Shown: one piece after another, positions 25,989 to 35,973 of the stretch
How positions within the stretch are numbered: the first letter of the stretch is position 1
Layout: each line of letters starts with the position of its first letter
DNA from: Halorussus sp. MSC15.2
GTDB lineage: Archaea > Halobacteriota > Halobacteria > Halobacteriales > Haladaptataceae
Reading direction: 5' to 3'
Length of the DNA stretch: 64,000 nt
Assembly (NCBI RefSeq): GCF_010747475.1
Contig: NZ_VSLZ01000006.1
Location: forward strand, 1-64,000
Position numbers and translations under genes: made by a program
The notes under the pieces: generated by a model
Seen by the model: only the letters and a program-made list of their open reading frames with translations
Told to the model about the DNA's origin: nothing
The model's database searches: none

Positions 25989-27713
25989 ATGAGAAGTCAA
26001 CCTAGCAGACGACGTTTTCTCGGAGCCACCAGCGCTACTCTTCTATTTGGGAGTGTCGATGGATTTGACTATCGAAGTAAACGGAGAGAAGAGCGTAATA
26101 GACGTGATCAAACATTAAATCCGAATTTAGATGTTGGGGCCGTATACATTCCATTTCTGGGTGATAAATGGGGTAAGTGCATTGACCACCATCCGGCAAT
26201 TGGTCAGTACAGCATCACAGAGACAGACGTTATCAATCATCACGTCAATCAAATGCTACAGAATGGCATTTCGACCGTGCTATTCAATTTTGGCGCGAAC
26301 AAACGGGATTTCGATCGGTTCCTGAAGTTCCGAAAAGCTAAACGTACTAACGACATCGCTATCGAAATTTTCTGGGTCATCCATCGTATATTCCAGCGTA
26401 ATCACGATTTCGCCCCGTTTCTCAAGTTTGTCCGAGACGAGATGGTGTCGTTACCTAACTATAAGACCGTCAACGACCGACCCGTGGTCAACTTTTGGGC
26501 GCCAGGGTATCTCGCCTTGAACGAGGATGCAACTCGTCGAATCGAAAATGAATGGGGAGGGATTGACAAATTATTCAATCACATACGAAACGAACTGACT
26601 GTAGACGGTAACGAACCGTTCCTCGTCGGTGGAATTGGTAGTTGGGCCTTTGAGGGTTTTCCAAACGCCATCGAACAGTTTGGCCGACAGTTCGACGCGA
26701 TTACCTCGTGGGTCGGCAATCCAAAAGCCGGATACAATCCATGGGAGAGGCACCGGAAGAAAGTTGGAGAGATTTTCCGGCGCTCGTTCTGGTACGCTAT
26801 CGAAAACGACCTCGAGTTCGTGCCGATGGTGTTTCCGGGATTCGATGACCGCCCCAACGACTGTTGGGGCGACGGTCGACACGTACCTCGATCGCCTAAA
26901 CATCTCGCTGAGCTCTTTAATCTTGCAAAGAAATACCGGACAGTCGATAGGACGTACGTCGCCACGTGGAACGGGTGGCCTGAGGGTCATCAAATCGAAC
27001 CCGGTACCTTCAGCGGCCAGGACTACGGCACGGCGTATCTCGATGTCGTGAAAGAGGCGGCCACGAGCGACCTGCCGCCGTTCCGAATCGAGTCGTTCGT
27101 CCCAGTCACGCTCGCGTTCAACAAAACGGTCGCAGAGCACGAAGTGAATCCGGACAAATCACCCGAGAACAGTCGTGACCTGGCGTTCAGATGCTCGGAA
27201 CTTGAACTCCTGGCCGCCGATGGAAAGAGCGTCGCTACGTATAACGTGGGTCAGCCAGCGGCAGAACCCCACTTCACGGAAGGCGTGTACAATACGAACC
27301 AGAACGACCAGCGGAGTACCCGATGGTTGGGCGGGCCGACCACACGCACCCAGATGTACTTCGAGCACGAATTAGTCGAGAAAGCGGCCGAACTCCGGGT
27401 GCGCGGAGTGCCCATCACCGACGACATCGCTGCCGACGTACTTGTCGATAGAACGGAAATGGACCATCTCGAGTTTGAACGAAACGGGTGGCAGAACTAT
27501 CTCGCCGATTTGCGAGCGACTACCACGACCGCGACAACCCCACCAACGACTTCTGAATCAGTACCGACAGCGAAGACAACCCAACAGCAAGCGATGGCTG
27601 CCGAAGCGACGACGACCACGTCGGTGGATTCACCGGGGTTCGGGCTGCTGACGGGGCTAGGCGCGTTGACCCTTGGTGCGGGTCAGTATCTTGCCAGTGA
27701 GTCGGACGACTAG
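25989..27713 (+). CDS. Secreted GH99/WbsX-like protein with shared C-terminal domain
   Basis: 574 residues. The Tat signal is SRRRFLGATSATLLFG (residues 6-21). Residues about 45-360 resemble the WbsX/GH99-like barrel: GAVYIPFLGDKWGK, a long set of alternating strands and helices, and YVATWNGWPEGHQIEPG (about 322-338) followed by DYGTAYLDVV, the strongest family signature. Residues about 363-515 are the same beta domain as in the neighbouring glycosidases (LAFNKTVAEHEVNP, LAFRCSELELL, LRVRGVPITDDIAADVLVD). A Thr-rich linker and an SPGFGLLTGLGALTLG end form a PGF-CTERM-like anchor. GH99-like enzymes act on mannosides or related glycans, but the precise activity is unknown. Confidence 0.7.
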   Translation: MRSQPSRRRFLGATSATLLFGSVDGFDYRSKRREERNRRDQTLNPNLDVGAVYIPFLGDKWGKCIDHHPAIGQYSITETDVINHHVNQMLQNGISTVLFNFGANKRDFDRFLKFRKAKRTNDIAIEIFWVIHRIFQRNHDFAPFLKFVRDEMVSLPNYKTVNDRPVVNFWAPGYLALNEDATRRIENEWGGIDKLFNHIRNELTVDGNEPFLVGGIGSWAFEGFPNAIEQFGRQFDAITSWVGNPKAGYNPWERHRKKVGEIFRRSFWYAIENDLEFVPMVFPGFDDRPNDCWGDGRHVPRSPKHLAELFNLAKKYRTVDRTYVATWNGWPEGHQIEPGTFSGQDYGTAYLDVVKEAATSDLPPFRIESFVPVTLAFNKTVAEHEVNPDKSPENSRDLAFRCSELELLAADGKSVATYNVGQPAAEPHFTEGVYNTNQNDQRSTRWLGGPTTRTQMYFEHELVEKAAELRVRGVPITDDIAADVLVDRTEMDHLEFERNGWQNYLADLRATTTTATTPPTTSESVPTAKTTQQQAMAAEATTTTSVDSPGFGLLTGLGALTLGAGQYLASESDD

Positions 27714-27957
27714 CACTTCGCCGCCGCATTACCGGAAAGTCGTGAAAGATAATGGTAGTACTATCTTAGTATTATTCTCGCCAGGCCTTCGCCACCAACG
27801 TCGCTAACCCAACTTCGCTCACCTCCAATTCCAACGTGGAGTTCTTACGGCGCTTCATAATTCACAGAAAATTGTTTGAAGTCTGGTTGTTCGGCGTTTT
27901 CACCGAGAGGTTCCAAATCCCCACTATTCAAAAAATACATATATTGAAGGAATAATT

Positions 27958-27962
27958 GGAGG
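27958..27962 (+). promoter_or_regulatory. Strong Shine-Dalgarno of the 27971 lipoprotein gene
   Basis: ggagg eight bases before ATG 27971. It supports this start and contrasts with the leaderless-looking neighbours. An AT-rich tract with tacatatatt lies just upstream (27936-27945). Confidence 0.6.
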
Positions 27963-27970
27963 ATTAGCCG

Positions 27971-29899
27971 ATGACGAATAATAGGACCTCCCAGTCACGG
28001 CGACGATTTTTAGCCTCAGTTGCGGCGACGACGATACTGAATGGGTGTCAATCAGGGAGAGAACCAGATTCGAAGCAGACGACTTCGGCGGTAACTTCTA
28101 CCCGGCCTACGCAGACGGTAGAAACGGCTTCCGACTGGACGACAACGACAGTCCAACCCGAATTCACGCTCACAACCGACACAAGCAGTAAGGCGGATAC
28201 AAAAGAACTTGACGTAGCTGGTTCACTGGCCCACGCAGACGGGATTGATACACTACAAGTTCACCTCGAAACAGGTGCCGAACGTCATCTAACGTTCTCG
28301 GGAACGGAGCGTGCCAAGTACGCAGTCTCGTTTACGGTTAACGGCGGACAACGTTACGGCGGCAAGGTCAGCTACCGCACCGAGTCTGGCAAGGAGTACG
28401 AGACCCGATTCGTTACGGAGTACGTCCCCCAAGAGGCGGTTTTCTCGAATCAATCTCCGCTCGTCGGTGCTCACTACTATCCGTGGTACGGGCCGGGCCG
28501 CCACTGGGATTCCCACATCGAAACACCGGCATTAGGGGAATACAGTGCACGAAACCCGGAAGTCATCTCTCAACACGTCGAGTGGGCGACGACCCATGGA
28601 ATCGATTTCTTTTCAATGAGTTGGTGGGGGCAAGGGTCGTGGGAAGACGTTACGATAAAAGACTACGTTCTACCGACCGTTCCAGCGACGGAAGTCGACT
28701 TTCATATTCTCTACGAGCCGTTCGGAACGCTCGATGGCGAGCCAGGGTCTATCGACCTCGATAATCCGTCGAATCGCCGTCAATTAGTCGAAGACTTCGC
28801 ATACCTAGATCGAACGTACTTCGGTCGAGAGAATTATCTTCAAATCGACGATAAGCCCGTCGTCTTTATGTATACCACGGGTAGTTTTCACGGGGATATC
28901 GAATCAGCACTGGCGGCGGTTCGAGATACCGTCTCAGAGGGCGTTTACCTAATCGCAGATTTTGTAGACTGGCGTCGCCCACCACTTCCGAGACACCGCC
29001 AACTCATGCGGTCGTTCGATGCTGTCTCCAGCTATAATATGTATAAACCCTACGAGGACATTAATCGCAATTTCGCCCAGCGGATGGCGAGATTCTATCC
29101 CTCGTGGTTGCTCGCGGCGAAGGAATCAGATGTCGATTTTCTCCCGATGGTCACTCCCGGCTTCAACAACACAGATGTTCCGGACACGGACAAACCGGTG
29201 TTAAAACGGAGTTTCTCTCAGTTTGAGACGGTCTGTGAGTTGACGAAGCAGTATCTCGACCCACGACTGGACGCAGTGTACGTGACGTCATTCAACGAGT
29301 GGCACGAGAACACCCAAATCGAACCCGGAGGCGAATACGGAACCACGTACCTCGACGTTGTCAAGAACCAGTTCGACAAGCGTCCGAACCACGCGATTGC
29401 GAACTTCGTACAGCTCGAAATCGAATTCAACAAAACGGTCGCCGAATCAGAGGTGAACTCGAACGTCTCCCCGGAGAACGCCCGCGAGCTAGCCTTTGCC
29501 TTGTTCGAAATTGAGTTATTCATCGACGGAAAGTCGATTGAGACGTACTCGGTCGGCGATGTGAAAGACGAACCGGAGTTCACGCAGGGTGCATATGACC
29601 CAGTGTCTCACGCCAATCGGACTCAGCGATGGACTGGTGGTCCTACGGGGCGACTGTCGATGTACTTCGACGAGAAACTGCTAGACGCCACTGAACTTCG
29701 CATACGTGGAGTCCCAGTCAAAGACGGTCTTTCAGGGACGGTCTTTATCGAGGGAATGCCAGTCGGGAAACTCTCATTTGGGACGCGACGATACAAAGAG
29801 TACGAAGTCTCACTGAAGATAGCGGACCAGCCATCTTCGAAGAATCAACAATCACGTTCGGCGTGGTATCCTCGGCATCAGACGGGAGCAGGTGATTGA
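27971..29899 (+). CDS. Tat-exported GH99/WbsX-like lipoprotein
   Basis: 642 residues. The signal SRRRFLASVAATTILNGC carries twin Arg and a lipobox with Cys26, so it should be lipid-anchored. A Thr/Ser linker and an Ig-like beta domain (about 75-150) precede a GH99/WbsX-like barrel: VGAHYYPWYGPG (about 165-176), IDFFSMSWWGQGSW, and VTSFNEWHENTQIEPG (about 437-452) followed by YGTTYLDVV. The shared C-terminal domain follows (IEFNKTVAESEVN, LRIRGVPVKDGLSGTVFIEG). There is no PGF-CTERM, as expected for a lipoprotein. It is paralogous to the preceding gene although anchored differently. Confidence 0.7.
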   Translation: MTNNRTSQSRRRFLASVAATTILNGCQSGREPDSKQTTSAVTSTRPTQTVETASDWTTTTVQPEFTLTTDTSSKADTKELDVAGSLAHADGIDTLQVHLETGAERHLTFSGTERAKYAVSFTVNGGQRYGGKVSYRTESGKEYETRFVTEYVPQEAVFSNQSPLVGAHYYPWYGPGRHWDSHIETPALGEYSARNPEVISQHVEWATTHGIDFFSMSWWGQGSWEDVTIKDYVLPTVPATEVDFHILYEPFGTLDGEPGSIDLDNPSNRRQLVEDFAYLDRTYFGRENYLQIDDKPVVFMYTTGSFHGDIESALAAVRDTVSEGVYLIADFVDWRRPPLPRHRQLMRSFDAVSSYNMYKPYEDINRNFAQRMARFYPSWLLAAKESDVDFLPMVTPGFNNTDVPDTDKPVLKRSFSQFETVCELTKQYLDPRLDAVYVTSFNEWHENTQIEPGGEYGTTYLDVVKNQFDKRPNHAIANFVQLEIEFNKTVAESEVNSNVSPENARELAFALFEIELFIDGKSIETYSVGDVKDEPEFTQGAYDPVSHANRTQRWTGGPTGRLSMYFDEKLLDATELRIRGVPVKDGLSGTVFIEGMPVGKLSFGTRRYKEYEVSLKIADQPSSKNQQSRSAWYPRHQTGAGD

Positions 29900-29943
29900 T
29901 TGCCATCGCCCCTGTCTCCCGAGTCGGAGCTAGGCAGGTTCGA

Positions 29944-31815
29944 TTATCGCTGTTCGTGCCAGTGTTTCGCCAATACTATCATTAACCCGGCGGTAGCGGC
30001 CGAGATACCGAATCCAGGGGCTGCCGGGCTGGGTCGACTTCCGTTCGCAGTTCGTGACGAAGTAGGGGAACGCCGAGTGGTTCCGGTCGTTGAAGTAACT
30101 GCCGAGGAGGCGGCAGTAGTCGGGTTTTCTATTGTCGACGTAGGTGTCTTGGTTTGGAGTTGAACCACGTAATCGGCCCACCCAGCGTCCCGCTGAAAAT
30201 CGACGTGGTCGACGACGCGTCCACCGACGAGTACGTCCGCCTCGATATCGTTTTTAATGGGGACGCCACGAATTCGTGCCGCCGCCACTTTATCGAACAC
30301 CGACCGCTCGACGTATATCGACGTCCGTGGATCGTCGGGGTTCTCTCCGACGAACCACCGCCAACTGCGCTTTTCGTTCGCCACGGGATACGAAACTCCC
30401 TCCGAGAGCATCGGCTCGTCGTCAGGGTTACCGACGCTGTAGCGTTCGACTGATTGGCCGTCCGAATCGAGGAGGACGAGTTCTGAACACCGGAACGTGA
30501 GGGCACGACTCCTCTCCTTCGACGTCTCGGGGTTGATTTCGTGCTCCTCGGCTGACTTGTTGAAGTCGAGGACGAGTTCGGCGTACGTCGGGAGTTTCTG
30601 GAGCGAGTTCTCGGTGATTATAGAGTCGAAGTAGTCCCAGACCGGCGATTTCGTGCCGTCAGGCCGGACGAGCCAGTATCCCTTCCCGCCCGAGGTGTCG
30701 TAGATCGCCCAGTAGAGCGTGTACGGAACGCCCCATTCGAGCGACGTGTGCGTAATCATTTTCGTGATTTGTGCCGCCTTCTCGTTCCCCACCTTCTCGA
30801 ACGGAAACCCGTACTCACCGACGAAGACGTTCTTCGAGGGCACGGGAAGCACCGATTCCACGTACTGTGATGGATTGGGGGTGTACTCGTTCACGAAATC
30901 GAGTATCTCGCGGAACTTCGCTGGCGCATCGTTGGGATTCCATCGACGGAGTGCTCGCCACATCTCCCGATAGGAGTTGTGCGAGACGAGATCCACGTTC
31001 GTCACGGGGACGACCGTGTTGATGACCCGGGTCTGTCCCTGCATCGCCCGGAGGACCATGTTGACTTCGGCGGCGTGGAGGACCGTCACGTCGCTCTCGA
31101 TCTCGGACCGGGCGCGCTCGACACCGCGTTGTCTGGCGTTCAACCACTGAATCATCCCGTCGATGGCGGTCTGGGTCGGTTCTAGGTCGTCGGACCGCAA
31201 CTTCCCCGCAGAAATCTCATTGCGTTTCTTCCACGGAATAATCGCCTAATCGCCCTGCCAATGCTGGAGGACGAACTCCTTGCCCGTTCCCCGATACGTT
31301 TCGAGAAGATGTTTCGTGAACTCGTAGAAACCTCGTTCTTCTTGCCGGAGTTGCTCGTCGGAGATGCCACGGATGAAATAATGCTTGTTCCCATCACCGT
31401 AGCCTTCCTCGATGTACACATACGCTTCGAGGACGTAGGTGCGGAAATCGCGTTGGAACAGTTCCCGGAAGTACGGCGACTCTGCTACTTCGACCATACT
31501 GTCGAACGATGCAGGCCAGTCGCTATTGTAGGGATACTTGTTGTGGGGGTCGTCCCCCGAGACATGGTGGAGCCAGACTTTGATGACGCGCGAGCCGAGG
31601 TTTCGAATCTGCTTGGCGCCCTCGTTCAGGGAGTTCTCGTCGGTCAGGTGGTAATCGCCATCGACGTGGGTAACACCAACTTTGTCCTCCAAATGGCGAG
31701 TTCCGGGCAACTCATTTCCGTGCGTATCGCCAAGAGAACGCGAACTAAATAGAGGTTTACTGAGGGCGTTCGCCCCGATACCTCCAAGAAATGCCCTCCT
31801 CGTGCTTTGTTTTAT
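29944..31815 (-). pseudogene. Inactivated duplicate of the GH-A-like glycosidase
   Basis: The minus strand matches the 24037-25905 gene nearly base for base over its whole length. The start codon is destroyed: the position of ATG is ATA (31815-31813), with an in-frame stop just upstream. The Trp codon after QGD has become TAG (31248-31246; TGG in the intact copy). The rest remains open to the PGF-CTERM end, so decay is recent. Downstream starts at internal Met codons could give a 418-residue fragment without a signal peptide. The two copies flank the two GH99-like genes in direct orientation. Confidence 0.85.
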
Positions 31816-32033
31816 TTATTCCCATATTATATAGCCCATATATATGATTTTTGATACTATACATACTCCACATCCTAACCCCCATCGACATATAGTTGGC
31901 AGAAAGCAGAAGTCCACTTGCCTTATTTGCTAAAATCGGGGGATAAACTTTCGAAAACCGATATATCTGTACAACGCGTAAGTCGAACCGTCCGATAGTC
32001 TTTACCGACATCTCAGCCTCAAGAGCGCCCATT

Positions 32034-32939
32034 ATGACAGAAACAGAATACTTCGAACACCTGCTCGACCTGCCAAACGTAATCGGCGTAGAGTACGACG
32101 TGGGTACCGTTCGAGCGTTCGTCACCGGGAAAGTTTCGGAGGTTGACTTAGACGACGCGGATATCGTCGCCAACAACGTGGACGAGGAGTCCGACGTGGA
32201 GGAAATCGGCGACCTTTCACAGTCCAATAGCCTGCCCGACGGGGAAGGTGAGCGTCACATTCGCCACCGGCCAGTAGAATCCGGCGTCTCCGAGGCCAAC
32301 ATCAACGGGGGAGTCGGAACGGCCGGTCCGTACCCCGTAACGGTCACCGACACGTCGAAAGGCGTTTGGGCAGACGGCGTCTCTGAAGGTGACACGGTTC
32401 GACTCTCCAACAACCACGTCTACGCCCGCAGTGACAAAGCGAACCTCGGTGAACCCATCGTCCAACCCTCGTCCTCCGACGGAGGCACGGCCGTGGATAG
32501 AGTGGGGGAACTCGTGGGATATGTGCCGCTCACAGACGGCGTAACCGTTGACCTTGCCGCTCGCACGGTAACAGAAGCCGACGAATCCGGAAAACCCCAC
32601 CAACTCGACAACCGCTGGCCCTCGGCCATCGTCCGCGACGGCTACGGCGACCTAAAAGGTGCGACAGTCGTCAAGACTGGTCGAACGACGGGCACGGCGC
32701 GTGCGCGTGTGAAGGCAACTTCAGCTTCTGTACGGGTCGATTACGGCAAGGGAAAGGGTCCGATTACCTTACGTGACCAGATTATCACGGGCCAACTCTC
32801 TGAGAGGGGGGACTCCGGTTCGCCAGTGTTCGTGGCCGAGACGGGGGAACTCCTCGGGGAACTCTATACCGGAACGTCGAAAGCGACCATCCTCTACAAG
32901 GCAGTCAACATGGAGCAAGAATTCGGTGTCGAACTGTAA
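32034..32939 (+). CDS. Trypsin-fold (S1-like) serine protease homologue, copy 1
   Basis: 301 residues, no signal peptide. An N-terminal region (about 1-60) begins with LLDLPNVIGVEYD and ends before a GVSEANINGGVGTAG stretch. The catalytic triad is visible: His about 128 in RLSNNHVYA, Asp about 173 in VTVDLAART, and Ser about 261 in RGDSGSPVF. The SNNHV form of the His motif is characteristic of NAL1-like / bacterial trypsin-like peptidases. It is paralogous to 34659-35900 but lacks that protein's C-terminal domain. Such proteins could process virion components or act as surface proteins; the lack of a signal favours the former. Confidence 0.75.
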   Translation: MTETEYFEHLLDLPNVIGVEYDVGTVRAFVTGKVSEVDLDDADIVANNVDEESDVEEIGDLSQSNSLPDGEGERHIRHRPVESGVSEANINGGVGTAGPYPVTVTDTSKGVWADGVSEGDTVRLSNNHVYARSDKANLGEPIVQPSSSDGGTAVDRVGELVGYVPLTDGVTVDLAARTVTEADESGKPHQLDNRWPSAIVRDGYGDLKGATVVKTGRTTGTARARVKATSASVRVDYGKGKGPITLRDQIITGQLSERGDSGSPVFVAETGELLGELYTGTSKATILYKAVNMEQEFGVEL

Positions 32940-32988
32940 ACTGTCGACCCGTGCGACAGGACCCCGTACTGAATCCCGAGAAGTTCCA

Positions 32989-33640
32989 TTATTGCTGTTT
33001 ACACCAGTATTTCGTAAGTACTGCAGCAAGTCCGGTGGTAGCGGTCGTTAGGTCGAACCCCGGGAACCGACTTCGCAGTTTGGTTTGCTCTGGTCATCCG
33101 CGATGTAGTGCGATGACCCGTGACCGTCGTCTTAGTCGTCGGTTCGGCAGCATACGGGTGGCAGTTGTCGTGCTAGTTGTCTGCGATTCGGTACCGGTAG
33201 TCGTAGATTCAATACTGGTCGTCGATGAGGTCGTGGTACTGGTCGTCGAAGTAGTCGGTAGCGTCTTCTGGAATTCCCGGATGGCCTCGAGGTACACCGT
33301 CCCGTAGTCCGGGCCATCGAAGCGGCCAGTTTCGACCTGATAGCCCTCGGTCCAGTCGTTGAACGTCGTCAGATTAATCCTGACAGTCGTTCGGTACTCC
33401 TCGGCGAGTCGGAGCAAGTCCGTCAGGTGAGACACTGAACAGGGAACGTGTCTATCGTGGCCCCAACATTCGTTGTGCCGATAATCTGGAGCGGGTCGTT
33501 CTGGACGGACGAGCACAAGGGGCAGGCCTCACGGGGGTTCGGCAGGAACGAGGATGTAACCCGAATCTTCGTGACGAAAGCGGCGTTCGACGGTGGGCGG
33601 ACGCTCCACCTCCACGGTCGGCCACGCGAAGCGGGCATCG
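32989..33640 (-). pseudogene. Remnant of a GH99-like PGF-CTERM protein
   Basis: The minus-strand frame ending near 33094 contains ECWGHDRHVPCSVSHLTDLL and TFNDWTEGYQVETGRFDGPD followed by YGTVYLEAI, which match the CWGDGRHVP and TWNGWPEGHQIEPG regions of the intact GH99-like gene. A Thr-rich linker follows. After a frameshift the minus strand reads PGFDLTTATTGLAAVLTKYW and stops at 32989, a PGF-CTERM end matching the GH-A-like copy. Upstream of about 33520 the frame is lost, so only the last third of a gene remains. Confidence 0.7.
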
Positions 33641-33985
33641 AAACGACCGTGCGCCTGAACGGTCAGCCGGTCGATTCGGTTCTCGGAAAATCGCTGGCGA
33701 GACTAGTCGGTATCTTTCGTAGACGAGACGACGACAGCAATTAATGACACGCACCGCTCGAACTCGGAGCCGACGACGGCAACCATCGAATGTGACGCGA
33801 CCGAAATGCAGCGAACGCGTCGAATACGGCGGCGGGGCAAACGTCCGGGCGGACCACGACCACGCCAGCATCGACCAACAGCGAGAACGTTCGCGGACTC
33901 GGTCCACTCGCGGCGCTCGCTGGCCTCGGTACAGTAGCGTCTTGGCGATACCAGAGTTCTCGCGACGAGTACAACTGAAGACGGC
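33500..33985 (+). pseudogene. Opposite-strand remnant of the shared C-terminal domain and anchor
   Basis: The + strand encodes VTRIFVTKAAFDGGRTLHLH then GRPREAGIETTVRLNGQPVD (about 33560-33680), which aligns with the YVERSVFD...ARIRGVPVVDDIEADVLVDGRVVD part of the intact glycosidases. After frameshifts a Thr-rich linker (33840-33870) leads to NVRGLGPLAALAGLGTVASW and a stop near 33978, resembling a C-terminal membrane anchor. It runs opposite to the remnant at 32989-33640 and partly overlaps its decayed 5' end. Confidence 0.55.
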
Positions 33986-34107
33986 CGACGTTTCTCGGCA
34001 GGCGCTCAAGGTCGTAGAAAACACATATGTAAACAAGAGCTCATATCGTCCAGTACGCTTCGTCTACTCGTATCCTCTCCGAGCGAGTAACCAACGGAAC
34101 ATGACTG

Positions 34108-34521
34108 ATGCAGTTTCATCGATGGACTCCCTTGGTGTTCGCGTTTCCCGACCACTACGTCGAACGTTCGGCGTACTGGGCCGACGTGGACCTCGTGAGG
34201 TGGTCGAAACAGACCTACGAGTGGACGCGAGACGATTGGTCCGGAGTTCGAGACTTCGCACAATCAGCGCGAAGGACCTACGAGACTGGGCGCGGCGACT
34301 GCGAGGATTACGCCCTCGTCGCGGCGAACGTGTTGGCGTCTCGGGACCGTAGCAATCTCCACTTCGCCATCGTGTCGGAGGGCTTTCTGCCGGAACACTT
34401 CGTTCTGTACGACGCGGTCGACCAGCAGGTGTACAGCAGTGGTCGTATCTACGATGCGACGTTGTCGGAGTACCTCGACGAGTCTCGATACGTGCGCCGC
34501 GTTACTCGTCGAATCGTTTAG
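34108..34521 (+). CDS. Transglutaminase-like cysteine peptidase fold protein
   Basis: 137 residues from ATG 34108. The core motif GRGDCEDYALVAANVL places a Cys in the transglutaminase-like position; a downstream EHFVLYDAVDQQVYSSG offers the His and Asp of the triad. No signal peptide or membrane segment. Small proteins of this type occur in haloarchaeal mobile regions. It sits between decayed glycosidase remnants and the second trypsin-like gene. The substrate is unknown; cross-linking, peptidase or purely structural roles are all possible. Confidence 0.65.
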   Translation: MQFHRWTPLVFAFPDHYVERSAYWADVDLVRWSKQTYEWTRDDWSGVRDFAQSARRTYETGRGDCEDYALVAANVLASRDRSNLHFAIVSEGFLPEHFVLYDAVDQQVYSSGRIYDATLSEYLDESRYVRRVTRRIV

Positions 34522-34658
34522 CGCGATACCGCCGTCGAATCTTACCAGACCTGATTCCCCGAGCATAACTGTCAAAACGATTATATTAATTGGAAGTCGT
34601 ACAACTGTCACTGGGTGTCGGTGTCAAGGAGTTCCCGATCCCAGGCAATTGCACATAT

Positions 34659-35900
34659 ATGACTCACACGCGAGATTTCGAGGACCTACTCGAGTTAGAG
34701 AACGTCATCGGCGTAGAGTACGACGAAACGAACGACCGCATCGTCGCCTTCGTGACCGAGAAGGTGCCCGAGTCGGAGCTCGACTCGAATCACGTTATCC
34801 AGCGCAACGTCGACCGCGACAGCGACGTGGAAGCAATCGGCGAAATCGGTCCCCTCGGCGGCGGACCGGTCCCCGACGCCCAAGGCGCGCGAAAGAACCG
34901 CCACCGTCCAGTCGAAGGCGGCGTGAGTGAAGCGAACGCGAACGTGAGCGCCGGAACCGCCGGAATGTATCCGGTGGAGGTCGTCGATACGTCGGTTGGC
35001 GAGTGGGCCGTGAGCGTCTCGGAGGGCGACCGCGTCCGACTGAGTAACAATCACGTCTACGCGCGGTCGAACGCGGCCGAACTCGGCGAGTCGATACTGC
35101 AACCCTCTCCGTACGACGGCGGGACCGCAGAGGACGCGGTGGGGGAAGTAGTCGGCTACGTCCCACTCGGAGACGGCGCGTCCGTGGACGTGGCGGCACG
35201 GTCCGTCGATAGTGACCGGGAGTCCGACGAGTACCACGACCTCGGCGGCCGGTATCCGACTAGCGTTCGGCGCTCGGGGCTGGGCGACCTGAAGGGCGAC
35301 ACCGTGGTCAAGACCGGCCGGACCACCGGCGTCTCGACCGGTGAGGTGAAAGCCACGTCGGCGAGCGTCAGAGTCCAGTACGGGGACGACCTCGGAGCAG
35401 TGACGCTTCGGGACCTGGTGGTCACGTCTGACATCTCGGACGGCGGCGACAGCGGGTCTCCGGTGTTTCTCAAAGCCTCGGGCGAACTCCTCGGCGAGGT
35501 GTTCGCCGGGTCCGACAGCGTCTCGGTTCTCTGCAAGGCGGCCAACGTTGAGTCGAATCTGGGCGTCAAGTTCGTGACGGGGACCGACGACGACCAGTAC
35601 GTCGAGTCGTTCGACACGACGGTCGGCGTCCAGATGGAGCAACACGACCTCTCGCTCGAAGAGCTGAGCGGCGACAAACCGAAGGCCGGCGAGACTATCG
35701 ATGCGAGCGCCACCGTCTCCGGGAACTACGACGGTAAGTGCTGGCTCGAAGTACAGGGAGACCGCTACACGTTCGAACTTACGGCCTCCGAAGGCGGTGG
35801 ACGCTACACGGCAGACGTCGCCGTGTCGGTGACGGCACCTGACGAGTATCGGGGGTCGTTCGACGTACGCATCGCCGGTGGCTACGTCGAACAGTCGTGA
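34659..35900 (+). CDS. Trypsin-fold (S1-like) protein copy 2 with extra C-terminal domain
   Basis: 413 residues. The ATG at 34659 is chosen because the paralogue at 32034 begins at the same point (LLELENVIGVEYDE versus LLDLPNVIGVEYD). Triad: His about 132 in RLSNNHVYA, Asp in VDVAARS, Ser about 265 in GGDSGSPVF. The last ~100 residues (VQMEQHDLSLEELSGDKPKA, GKCWLEVQGDRYTFEL) look like an Ig-like beta sandwich absent from copy 1. No signal peptide is present. An AT-rich ttatattaa lies 75 bases upstream, possibly a promoter. Confidence 0.75.
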   Translation: MTHTRDFEDLLELENVIGVEYDETNDRIVAFVTEKVPESELDSNHVIQRNVDRDSDVEAIGEIGPLGGGPVPDAQGARKNRHRPVEGGVSEANANVSAGTAGMYPVEVVDTSVGEWAVSVSEGDRVRLSNNHVYARSNAAELGESILQPSPYDGGTAEDAVGEVVGYVPLGDGASVDVAARSVDSDRESDEYHDLGGRYPTSVRRSGLGDLKGDTVVKTGRTTGVSTGEVKATSASVRVQYGDDLGAVTLRDLVVTSDISDGGDSGSPVFLKASGELLGEVFAGSDSVSVLCKAANVESNLGVKFVTGTDDDQYVESFDTTVGVQMEQHDLSLEELSGDKPKAGETIDASATVSGNYDGKCWLEVQGDRYTFELTASEGGGRYTADVAVSVTAPDEYRGSFDVRIAGGYVEQS

Positions 35901-35973
35901 CGGGCACGGTCGTCCCGCATCGCCGAACGTGCCAGCGCAGCGGCCGTGACCAAACGAAGAAGTGATTTAGACA

